Part shown: positions 1 to 5,946 of the stretch, piece after piece
Layout of the letters: the number at the start of each line of letters is the position of its first letter
Numbering within the stretch: position 1 is the stretch's first letter
Source: Actinomycetes bacterium
GTDB taxonomy: Bacteria; Actinomycetota; Acidimicrobiia; Acidimicrobiales; Ilumatobacteraceae
NCBI GenBank assembly: GCA_023417265.1
Contig: JAEZFY010000335.1
Location: forward strand, 1 to 7,690
DNA length: 7,690 nt
Direction: 5' to 3'
Notes under the pieces: generated by a model
What the model saw: the letters and a program-made list of their open reading frames with translations, nothing else
The model's database searches: none
What the model was told of the DNA's origin: nothing
Translations under genes and position numbers: made by a program

Positions 1-3000
1 TGGCCAGCCTGCTTGCGGGCGTGGTCGTCACGCCGGTGACGCCGTCCGGCCCTGCCGCGGCGGCCCCGCCCGGCGACGACGCGGTGGTGGCGTTCGTGGT
101 CAATGGGGTCGGCAACGGTCACGGACGTGGGCTCAGCCAGTGGGGTTCGTTCGGGCGGGCGCTCGCCGGTCAGAGCTACGGCGACATCCTCGCCACGTAC
201 TACGGCGGCACCGCCACCGGGGCGCGGCCGGGCGCCAACGTGCGCGTCCGGCTGACCGGTTGGGACAACGCCGGCACGTTCGGTGTCGTGTCGAGCGCCG
301 GGGCGGCGGTGTGGAACGGGGTCGGTGGATACCGCTCGCTGATGGCCGTCGAGACCGCACCGAACACGTTCACGGTGTACGGCTCGACCGCGGACATCGG
401 CTGCCCGGCGCAGGCCGGCCTGGTGGTGCCGAAGCAGACACTGCAGCTCGGCGCCACCGGTGCGACGGTCACCCAGATGCAGCGCGTACTGGCGTTCTTG
501 GATCACGACCCCGGCGGTATCGACGGCAGCTTCGGGCCGATGACCCAGACCGCCGTGCTCGGCTTCCAAGCCGCTGAGGCGTTGCCCCAGACCGGGGTGT
601 GGGACAGCGCCACCTGGACGCGCGCGCAGCAGCGCGTCGACGAGCGGGGAAGCGGCGCGCTGGCCTGGGCGACCGTGGGTAGCGACGTCTCCGGCCCACT
701 GCGGTTCAGCACCACCGCATCCGAATCCGGCCCCGCCGGCGACACGCTCGCGCTCTGCAAGGCCGACTCGAGCGTCGTGCACTACCGCGGCGCGGTCGAG
801 TTCCACCACACCAACGATGGCAACCGGGTCGTCAACGAACTGAGCGTCGAGTCCTACCTGCGCGGGGTCGTGCCCAACGAGTCGCCGGCCCACTGGGGCG
901 ATGCCGGCGGGGGCGCGGGCATGCACGCCCTGCGCGCCCAGTCGGTGGCGGCGCGCTCGTTCGCGCTCTCGCAGGGCCGTTACTCGTACGCCGGCACGTG
1001 CGACACGTCGTCGTGCCAGGTGTACGACGGGGCGGCCAGCCGGGTGTCGCCGACGTCGGGTGTCCGCGGTCTCGAGAAGCAGCAGACCGACCAGGCGATC
1101 GCCGACACGGCCGGGGAAGTGCGGGTGTGGCCGAGCGGGCCCAACGCCGGGCGCGTCGTCTCCACCGAGTTCTCGGCGTCGAACGGCCCGTACACCGCGG
1201 GCGGTGCGTTCCCCTCGGTCGACGACGCCGCCTACGACGACCAGCCCGGTAACCCGCTGCACCGCTGGACCCGCATCATCGATGCCGACCGGTTGGCCGA
1301 GGTCTACGGCCTGAGCCGCGCCGACGCGATCCGCACCGCCGCCGACCCGTCCTCGCCGTACCGCGGGATCTGGGCCAATCGGGTGACGCTCGGCGACGGG
1401 CGGGCGGTCAGCGCGTGGGACTTCCGCAACGCCTTCAGCCTGCCCGCCCCCGGGTTCGAGCTGGTGCCGATCACGCGCGCGACGGCGAGCGCGGCGACGT
1501 TCGCCTTCATCGGCGACTCGGTGGGCGTCGGCATCGCCGGCACCGACACCGGACCGTTGCGGGTCCTGCTCGAGGGCGTCCACGCCGGCCAGTTCTGGAA
1601 CTCCCGCGGGGGGCGGACCACCGGCGGCGGCACCGATGACGGGGCCGACGTGGCGGCCACGGTGCCGGCCGGCACCGACCTCGCGGTGGTCGAGCTCGGC
1701 TACAACGACACGCCCTCGCAGATGCCCGGCCGGATCGACGCCGTGATGCAGGCGCTGCGCGACCGCGGCGTCCGCCAGGTGCTGTGGACCACGGTCTCGC
1801 AACGTCGCGCCGGCACCGACTACGCCACCACCAACGCCGCCATCCGCGCGGCCGCCGCGCGCTGGCCCGAACTCGCGGTGATCGACTGGAACGCGGCCAG
1901 CGAGCACGCCGCAGCGGGCCGCTGGTACACCGACGGGGTCCACCTCACCACCACCGGCAACGCCGAGTTCAGCTTGTGGTTGCGCGAGCACATCCTCGGT
2001 GCCACCGCCCGCCCGGTCGCCGCCGGCACCACGTACCGCGTGCCGGTGGTCGGCCAGGCCGGCATCCCCCAGGGCGTCGACGCCGGCACGGTCGGGCTCG
2101 GCGGGGTGGCCCTCAACGTCACCGCCGTCAACCCTGCGGCCCCCGGGGGGCTGCGCGGCTGGGACGGCGGGGCCACCCAGCCCGACACGTCGTCGGTGAA
2201 CTTCATGAGCGCCGGAGCGGTCGAACCCAACGCCGTCGTCGTGCCGTTGTCGCCCGGCTCCACCGACGTGTGCGTGTTCGCCAAGGAGCGCACGCACGTG
2301 ATCGTCGACGTCACCGGCACGTTCCCCGCCGATCCGGCCGACCCGACCGGGTCGGGCGTGCTCCGACCGGCCGCCGGGCGGCTGCTCGACACTCGGGCGA
2401 GCGTCGCGGTCGCCGCCCAGGGCATCGTCCGGGTCCCCGTCTTCGGTCAGGTCGGGGTGCCGACCGAGGGGGTTGCCGGGGTGGCCCTGAACGTGACCGC
2501 GGTCGAACCCCGAGCACCCGGTTGGTTGCGCGTGTGGGACTGCGCCGCGCCTGAGCCGGATACTTCCTCGGTCAACTACCTGCGTCCCGGGGCGGTCGAG
2601 CCGAACGCCGTGATCGTGCCGTTCGGGCCCGGTTCCACCGGCGAGGTGTGCGTTCGTTCGCTCGCCGAGTCGCACGTGCTCGTCGACGTCGCCGGGTGGT
2701 TCGCCGGGGGAGTCCAGAATGCGGCCGGGCGGGCGGTCGACACCCGGGCGACGACGCCGCTCGGGGCCAACGGTGTGCTCCAGGTGCCCGTGCTGGGGGT
2801 GGCCGGGGTGCCGGCCGAAGGGGTCGCCGGGGTGGCCCTCAACGTCACTGCGGTCGATACGTCGGCGCCCGGGTGGCTGCGGGTGTGGGACTGTGCGGCG
2901 CCCGAGCCGGCGACCTCGTCGGTCAACTTCCTCGGTGGGGCCACCGAGCCGAATGCAGTGATCGTGCCACTCGCCCCGGGGTCGGGCACGGTATGCGTGA

Positions 3001-3119
3001 AGACGCTGGTGGCCACCGACGTGATCGTCGACGTCGCCGGATGGTTCGATCGCGGTGTCGCCCCGGCCGCCGGCCGGATCGCCGACACCCGCTACGGGAT
3101 CGGCCCGCTCCCACCCTGA
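1..3119 (+). CDS. Secreted modular cell-wall protein: permuted SpoIID/LytB, peptidoglycan-binding, SGNH hydrolase, NVTAV repeats (5' partial)
   Basis: The frame is open to the window edge and begins with a hydrophobic run (ASLLAGVVV) then an Ala/Pro-rich stretch, read as the end of a signal peptide, so the true start is probably upstream. Residues below are numbered from the GTG at 21. Modules in order: a SpoIID-type GNGHGRGLSQWG segment with ILATYY (about 23-66); a PG_binding_1-like domain (about 141-200, with GIDGSFGPMTQTAV); the SpoIID/LytB core from about 252 to 490, with YLRGVVPNESPAHW and ALRAQSVAARSFAL, where Glu287 aligns with the catalytic Glu of SpoIID lytic transglycosylases; an SGNH/GDSL hydrolase (about 493-660) with GDS (Ser500), GYND (Asn562) and DGVH (Asp638, His641); then three beta-rich repeats. 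Inferred role: extracytoplasmic peptidoglycan binding and remodelling, with glycan cleavage and possibly deacylation. The substrate of the SGNH module is unknown. The stop lies 12 bp from the convergent argJ stop, with no clear hairpin between them. Confidence 0.85.
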   Translation, partial: ASLLAGVVVTPVTPSGPAAAAPPGDDAVVAFVVNGVGNGHGRGLSQWGSFGRALAGQSYGDILATYYGGTATGARPGANVRVRLTGWDNAGTFGVVSSAGAAVWNGVGGYRSLMAVETAPNTFTVYGSTADIGCPAQAGLVVPKQTLQLGATGATVTQMQRVLAFLDHDPGGIDGSFGPMTQTAVLGFQAAEALPQTGVWDSATWTRAQQRVDERGSGALAWATVGSDVSGPLRFSTTASESGPAGDTLALCKADSSVVHYRGAVEFHHTNDGNRVVNELSVESYLRGVVPNESPAHWGDAGGGAGMHALRAQSVAARSFALSQGRYSYAGTCDTSSCQVYDGAASRVSPTSGVRGLEKQQTDQAIADTAGEVRVWPSGPNAGRVVSTEFSASNGPYTAGGAFPSVDDAAYDDQPGNPLHRWTRIIDADRLAEVYGLSRADAIRTAADPSSPYRGIWANRVTLGDGRAVSAWDFRNAFSLPAPGFELVPITRATASAATFAFIGDSVGVGIAGTDTGPLRVLLEGVHAGQFWNSRGGRTTGGGTDDGADVAATVPAGTDLAVVELGYNDTPSQMPGRIDAVMQALRDRGVRQVLWTTVSQRRAGTDYATTNAAIRAAAARWPELAVIDWNAASEHAAAGRWYTDGVHLTTTGNAEFSLWLREHILGATARPVAAGTTYRVPVVGQAGIPQGVDAGTVGLGGVALNVTAVNPAAPGGLRGWDGGATQPDTSSVNFMSAGAVEPNAVVVPLSPGSTDVCVFAKERTHVIVDVTGTFPADPADPTGSGVLRPAAGRLLDTRASVAVAAQGIVRVPVFGQVGVPTEGVAGVALNVTAVEPRAPGWLRVWDCAAPEPDTSSVNYLRPGAVEPNAVIVPFGPGSTGEVCVRSLAESHVLVDVAGWFAGGVQNAAGRAVDTRATTPLGANGVLQVPVLGVAGVPAEGVAGVALNVTAVDTSAPGWLRVWDCAAPEPATSSVNFLGGATEPNAVIVPLAPGSGTVCVKTLVATDVIVDVAGWFDRGVAPAAGRIADTRYGIGPLPP
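2034..3047 (+). repeat. Three tandem protein repeats (NVTAV...VDVxGWF type), in-frame
   Basis: Three units of about 91-97 residues occupy nt 2034-2324, 2424-2702 and 2775-3047. Each starts with a V-P-V-x-G-x-x-G-(I/V)-P strand, continues with VALNVTAV, an SSVNF/Y segment and EPNAV(V/I)VP, and ends in (V/I)(I/L)VDV(A/T)G(W/T)F. AAGRxxDTR linkers separate units 2 and 3, and a last AAGRIADTR ends the protein. Units 2 and 3 are roughly three-quarters identical by eye, also at DNA level, suggesting a fairly recent duplication; unit 1 is more diverged. Repeats of this kind are, from memory, common at the C-terminus of secreted Acidimicrobiia proteins. Their ligand is not known to me; surface attachment or carbohydrate binding are guesses. 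Confidence 0.8.
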
Positions 3120-3131
3120 GCTCGGCGTGAG

Positions 3132-4280
3132 TCAGGTCGTGTAGTCGGCGTTGATGCGCACGTAACCGTCGCTCAGGTCGCACCCCCACACCGTGGCCGT
3201 CGCCGAGCCCGTGTTGAGCGTGACCCCGATCGTCACCGCGTCGCCGCGCATGTACTCCTCGAGTGCGTCGAGGGCCGCCGGCTGCGGGAAGACCTCGACG
3301 TCGCCGAACCGGATCGACACCCGGTCCTGGTCGATGTCGGTGTCGTCGTGGCACTTGCCGATCGCCATGGCCACGCGCCCCCAGTTCGGGTCGGCGCCGT
3401 GCACGGCGGTCTTGACGAGCGGCGAGTTGACGATCGACTTGGCGACCCGTTTGGCCTGGGCGGCATCGCGAGCGCGCTCGACGTGGACCTCGATCAGCTT
3501 GGTGGCACCCTCGCCGTCGCGGGCGATCATGATCGTGAGCTCGTAGCAGGCGACGGCCAACGCCGCTTCGAGGTCGCCGAGTGCCACGGGGCCGGCGGCC
3601 CCGCTGGCGAGGACGACCGCGGTGTCGCTGGTAGAGGTGTCGGTGTCGACCGACACGCAGTTGAACGTGCGCGCCACGACTCGCCGGAAGATCGCGTCGA
3701 GGTCGGCAGGTGCGACCTCGGCGTCGGTGAGCAGGACCGCGATCATGGTCGCCATGTCGGGTTCGATCATCCCGACGCCCTTGGCCATGCCCACCACGCG
3801 GGCGGGGCCGTCGCCGATCGGCACCGACACCACCTTGGGCACGGTGTCGGTGGTCATGATGCCGCGCGCGGCGGCGTCGGCCGACGTTCCCGCGGGGGCG
3901 CTCGGGAGCGCGGCGATGCCGGCGCGGATGACGTCCATCGGGTAGCGCCGGCCGATCACGCCGGTCGAGGCGACGAGCACGTCGTCGGAGCGGGCGCCGA
4001 TCCGGGCCGCAACACCGGCCACCAGCTCGTGGGCGTCGGTCTCGCCGTCGGGCCCATTGGCGACGTTGGCGTTCTTCGACACGATGACCAACGCCTGGGC
4101 GTGGCCCGATTCGAGGTGCTCGCGGGAGATCTTGACGCTCGGTCCGGCGAAGCGGCTGCGCGTGAACACGCCGGCCGCGGGTACCGGTCGGGTGGCGGTG
4201 ATGACGACGAAGTCGTCGGTGGTGTCCTTGATGCCGACGTTGGCGACGTGGGCGGTGAACCCGCCCGGCAGCTCGGTCAC
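3132..4280 (-). CDS. argJ: ArgJ: glutamate N-acetyltransferase / ornithine acetyltransferase
   Basis: The 382-residue product has the length and signatures of ArgJ, which moves an acetyl group from N-acetylornithine to glutamate in the cyclic arginine pathway and may also use acetyl-CoA. It is an N-terminal-nucleophile enzyme that cleaves itself. The cleavage and nucleophile site is MAT at 176-178 (Thr178), preceded by MAKGVGM with Lys167. The oxyanion-hole pair is Thr106-Gly107 in STGVIG. GEG with Glu257, SPLVKTAVHGADPNWGR (286-302) and the C-terminal INADYTT (376-382) also fit. Some motifs drift: VSKNANV where NSGNANA is usual, and DTDTSTSD where DGDTSTND is common. The start is GTG, 4 bp after the marR stop, with no strong Shine-Dalgarno site, so translation may be coupled. 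No other arg gene is visible. Whether it is mono- or bifunctional, or a paralogue for another pathway, cannot be decided here. Confidence 0.92.
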   Translation of the reverse strand: MTELPGGFTAHVANVGIKDTTDDFVVITATRPVPAAGVFTRSRFAGPSVKISREHLESGHAQALVIVSKNANVANGPDGETDAHELVAGVAARIGARSDDVLVASTGVIGRRYPMDVIRAGIAALPSAPAGTSADAAARGIMTTDTVPKVVSVPIGDGPARVVGMAKGVGMIEPDMATMIAVLLTDAEVAPADLDAIFRRVVARTFNCVSVDTDTSTSDTAVVLASGAAGPVALGDLEAALAVACYELTIMIARDGEGATKLIEVHVERARDAAQAKRVAKSIVNSPLVKTAVHGADPNWGRVAMAIGKCHDDTDIDQDRVSIRFGDVEVFPQPAALDALEEYMRGDAVTIGVTLNTGSATATVWGCDLSDGYVRINADYTT

Positions 4281-4284
4281 GGGC

Positions 4285-4764
4285 TCAGTCGAGCTCGTCG
4301 AGATGCGCCCGAACCTTGCCGAACACCGAGGCGAGCGCCTTCAGTTCACCCGGCTCGAGTAGGTCGACGAGGTGCGTGCGCACGCTGCGGACGTGCGGCT
4401 GAAACGCTTCGTGGAGCTTGTCCCAGCCGTTCGCGGTGAGCGTGGCCAGCATCACCCGCCGGTCGACTTCGGAGTTGCGGCGCTCGACCCAACCGGCCTT
4501 GACGAGCCCGTCGAGCCGGCGCGTGGCCCCACTCGGGGTCAGCTGGAGCACTTCGGCGAGGTCGCACATCCGCATCGACTTGTCTTCGGCCTCCGACAAG
4601 GTGACCAGCACCTGGTAGTCGCCGAGCGCCAGCCCGACCGGCTCGAGGTCGGCCTGGAGGGTGTTGATGAGGTCGTTGTAGGTCTCGATGAAGGTCCGCC
4701 ATGCGGCCATCTCGGTATCGTCGAGGGGGCGCACGCGGGCGTCGGTGGTCTTGACGGGCGGCAT
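4285..4764 (-). CDS. MarR-family winged-helix transcriptional regulator
   Basis: The product is 159 residues from ATG at 4764, typical for MarR proteins. These dimerise through terminal helices and bind palindromic operators, often released by small ligands or oxidants. The N-terminal helix (about 15-40) is followed by LGDYQVLVTLSEAEDKSMRMCDLAEVL as helices 2-3, the recognition helix TPSGATRRLDGLVKAG (about 76-91) and the wing ERRNSEVDRRVMLATLT (95-111), where DRR is the classic MarR wing signature. There is one cysteine (Cys67), so a two-cysteine redox switch is unlikely. The frame is open upstream to 4890, but the extra 42 residues look non-coding and would cross the divergent promoter region. 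A TACACT box six bases before the ATG supports a leaderless start here. It is divergent from the YceI gene and directly upstream of argJ. The ligand is unknown. Confidence 0.9.
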   Translation of the reverse strand: MPPVKTTDARVRPLDDTEMAAWRTFIETYNDLINTLQADLEPVGLALGDYQVLVTLSEAEDKSMRMCDLAEVLQLTPSGATRRLDGLVKAGWVERRNSEVDRRVMLATLTANGWDKLHEAFQPHVRSVRTHLVDLLEPGELKALASVFGKVRAHLDELD

Positions 4765-4770
4765 GACCTC

Positions 4771-4776
4771 AGTGTA
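4771..4776 (-). promoter_or_regulatory. Candidate leaderless -10 box of marR (TACACT)
   Basis: Read on the minus strand, TACACT fits the actinobacterial -10 pattern TANNNT and lies six bases before the ATG at 4764. Transcription would then begin at or next to the A of the start codon. No convincing -35 element is seen 16-18 bp upstream. The GAGG two bases from the ATG is too close to act as a normal Shine-Dalgarno site. Confidence 0.5.
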
Positions 4777-4799
4777 CGGACGGCGCGGTTGTCCCGGCC

Positions 4800-4821
4800 A
4801 ACTGTTGATGTCACAAGACTT
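4800..4821. promoter_or_regulatory. Candidate MarR operator: 22-bp imperfect palindrome
   Basis: The half-sites AACTGTTG and CAAGACTT flank a 6-bp centre. Six of the eight arm pairs are complementary (AA/TT, T/A and TTG/CAA) and the 6-bp centre is not. It is the least GC-rich patch between the divergent genes and overlaps the proposed -35 of the YceI gene. Size, position and symmetry suit a MarR dimer. The match is imperfect, so this is a proposal only. Confidence 0.4.
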
Positions 4822-4834
4822 GCGCGCCGATACT
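4805..4834 (+). promoter_or_regulatory. Candidate promoter of the YceI-family gene
   Basis: TTGATG (4805-4810) and GATACT (4829-4834) are separated by 18 bp and each matches four of six bases of the housekeeping consensus. Transcription would begin near 4841, giving a leader of about 40 bases. That leader contains an 8-bp palindrome CACCGGTG (4857-4864) but no clear Shine-Dalgarno site before the ATG at 4880. Confidence 0.4.
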
Positions 4835-4879
4835 GCCGATCGCGGAATAACGCCGTCACCGGTGCGGTTGCGGCGACCC

Positions 4880-5422
4880 ATGTCGAACACCCCTCAGCTC
4901 CCCGCCGGCACCTGGAACGTCGACCCGACGCACTCGCGCATCGGTTTCGTCGCCCGGCACATGATGGTCACCAAGGTCAAAGGTCAGTTCAAGGACTACA
5001 CGGCAACGGTCGAGGTGGCCGAGAACCCGCTCGCCTCGCGCGTCGAGTTCGAGGTCCAGATGGCCTCCGTCGACACCGGTAACGACGACCGCGACGGGCA
5101 CCTGCGCACGAACGACTTCTTCAACGTCGACGAGTTCCCGACGATGACGTTCCGGTCGACCAGCATCCTCGCCGACGGCGACGACATCACGCTCACCGGC
5201 GACCTGACGATCAAAGGCATCACCAAGTCGGTCGAGTTCGAGGTCGAGTTCGAAGGCCTCGGCGCCGACCCGTGGGGTGGCACGCGGGCCGGCTTCGAAG
5301 CCAAGGCCGTGATCGACCGCACCGACTTCGGGGTTGAGTTCAACGCCGCCCTCGAAACCGGTGGCGTGCTGCTCGCCGACAAGGTGACGATCGAGGTCGA
5401 CCTGCAACTCGTCAAGGCCTGA
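4880..5422 (+). CDS. YceI-family protein (lipocalin-like, polyisoprenoid/amphiphile binding)
   Basis: The 180-residue product covers a whole YceI domain. The N-terminus has the family pattern W-x-V-D-P-x-H-S-x-I-x-F followed by H-M-M-V and V-K-G-Q-F (12-37). The central RDGHLRTNDFFNVDEFPTMTF (71-91) and GDLTIKGITKSVEFEV (107-122) are hallmark segments, and the C-terminus has DRTDFGVEFN. Family structures are extended beta-barrels that bind isoprenoid-like or other amphiphilic chains; the ligand of this member is unknown. Unlike the periplasmic E. coli YceI it has no signal peptide, so it is probably cytoplasmic, as is common in actinobacterial homologues. ATG 4880 is chosen because it leaves a compact N-terminus just before the first strand. 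In-frame GTG 4862 would add only six charged residues. Its divergent MarR neighbour is the obvious candidate regulator. Confidence 0.92.
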   Translation: MSNTPQLPAGTWNVDPTHSRIGFVARHMMVTKVKGQFKDYTATVEVAENPLASRVEFEVQMASVDTGNDDRDGHLRTNDFFNVDEFPTMTFRSTSILADGDDITLTGDLTIKGITKSVEFEVEFEGLGADPWGGTRAGFEAKAVIDRTDFGVEFNAALETGGVLLADKVTIEVDLQLVKA

Positions 5423-5439
5423 CGCGCCCGGGCGGCCGG

Positions 5440-5445
5440 TACCGT
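5440..5445 (+). promoter_or_regulatory. Candidate leaderless -10 box (GGTACCGTG context)
   Basis: TACCGT matches TANNNT and ends nine bases before the GTG start at 5455. The surrounding 9-mer GGTACCGTG (5438-5446) is repeated exactly upstream of lpd at 5931-5939, at nearly the same distance from the start codon. There is no Shine-Dalgarno sequence, so a leaderless or near-leaderless transcript is inferred. No clear -35 is seen. Confidence 0.5.
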
Positions 5446-5454
5446 GCGGCGGGC

Positions 5455-5850
5455 GTGAAGACCCGAACCCTGCTCCTCCTCGCGCTCGGGTGCGGCGTGG
5501 CGATCATGCTCGCCGGGGCGGTGCTGCTGTTCCAGTTGGCGACCCGCGACGAGCTCGCCGACGCCGTGCCGGTCGGGGAGGCGACACAGGTCGGCGACGT
5601 CACCGCGACGGTCGTCGGGTTCGTCGAGTCGGAGGGCGAGTTGACGGTGGACGTGCGCCTCGAGGCGCCCGCCGACATCGACCCCACCACCGGCTTCCGC
5701 TTGATCGCTTCGGGCCGGCCGCTCGAACCGCACGAGGTGACGTGCGCCGAACTGTGCGCGGTCCGTTTCGACGTCAGCGCCGCCGCCGGCACGTCGCGCG
5801 TGCTGTTCTACGCGCGTGGCGACGATCAATCGCGCTGGGTCCTCGGCTGA
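5455..5850 (+). CDS. Small single-pass membrane-anchored protein, function unknown
   Basis: I do not recognise the family. The product has 131 residues: a short basic N-terminus (KTR), one hydrophobic helix at about 5-29 rich in Leu/Ala/Gly, then an extracytoplasmic domain of about 100 residues. This domain is predicted to be beta-strand rich (for example DVTATVVGFVES and GELTVDVRLEA), loosely reminiscent of the beta-sandwich in DUF4352-type secreted proteins, though that likeness is weak. A Cys97-x3-Cys101 pair could form a disulfide outside the cell. The helix could be an uncleaved anchor or a signal peptide; there is no proper lipobox. GTG 5455 is the only start that keeps the positive residues before the helix. 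It begins 32 bp after the YceI gene behind its own TACCGT box and is closed by a strong hairpin, so it may be transcribed alone. Confidence 0.75.
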   Translation: MKTRTLLLLALGCGVAIMLAGAVLLFQLATRDELADAVPVGEATQVGDVTATVVGFVESEGELTVDVRLEAPADIDPTTGFRLIASGRPLEPHEVTCAELCAVRFDVSAAAGTSRVLFYARGDDQSRWVLG

Positions 5851-5881
5851 GCGAGCGGCCCGGGGGCGCGGGTCGCTCGCT
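5850..5881 (+). terminator. Strong GC hairpin terminator starting at the stop codon
   Basis: The arms 5850-5862 and 5869-5881 form a 13-bp stem (12 Watson-Crick pairs and one G-U) with a six-base loop. The outer core GCGAGCG/CGCTCGC is perfect. The last base of the TGA stop takes part in the stem. There is no U-tract afterwards, which is common for hairpin terminators in GC-rich actinobacteria. It separates the small membrane protein gene from lpd. Confidence 0.65.
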
Positions 5882-5895
5882 GGCTGTTGGGCTGA

Positions 5896-5923
5896 CTACC
5901 AGGGTCTCTACCAGCAACGTTGC
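5896..5923. promoter_or_regulatory. Candidate control site upstream of lpd: direct repeats plus palindrome
   Basis: CTACCAG occurs twice, at 5896-5902 and 5908-5914, 12 bp apart start to start. The second copy shares its last base with GCAACGTTGC (5914-5923), a perfect 10-bp palindrome lying 9 bp upstream of the proposed lpd -10 box. This is where an operator or activator site would be expected, but I do not recognise the binding protein. Confidence 0.35.
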
Positions 5924-5932
5924 GGGGGCAGG

Positions 5933-5938
5933 TACCGT
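5933..5938 (+). promoter_or_regulatory. Candidate leaderless -10 box of lpd (GGTACCGTG context)
   Basis: TACCGT fits TANNNT and ends eight bases before the lpd ATG at 5947. It sits in the same 9-mer, GGTACCGTG, as the box before the small membrane protein gene. There is no Shine-Dalgarno site in the eight bases between box and ATG, which favours a leaderless transcript for lpd. Confidence 0.55.
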
Positions 5939-5946
5939 GAACGTCG

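Noticed and set aside
1820..3088. Minus-strand frames of 201 and 170 residues within the repeat region of the secreted protein
   Set aside because: They are Pro/Thr/Ser-rich mirror translations of the sense repeats and have no start context or domain of their own.
3348..4439. A 363-residue plus-strand frame antisense to argJ and the end of marR
   Set aside because: The translation is Gly/Asp/His/Arg-rich with no recognisable motif, and it runs through two genes with clear family signatures on the other strand.
4688..4879. Longer YceI start at 4688 giving 64 extra residues
   Set aside because: The added stretch lies inside marR and the intergenic region, is Arg-rich and lacks a signal peptide; the YceI domain begins right after ATG 4880.
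4765..4890. Longer marR start at 4890 giving 42 extra N-terminal residues
   Set aside because: The extension does not look like MarR sequence, crosses the divergent promoter region and overlaps the YceI gene start; the TACACT box supports ATG 4764.
5425..5434. CGCCCGGGCG palindrome after the YceI gene stop as a terminator
   Set aside because: It has no loop-forming centre and no T-tract, so it is a poor hairpin; short GC palindromes are frequent in sequence of this composition.
5482..5493. Possible lipobox before Cys13 of the small membrane protein
   Set aside because: The residues before the cysteine (A-L-G) do not fit the lipobox with Leu at -3, and the hydrophobic helix continues for about 15 residues after it.
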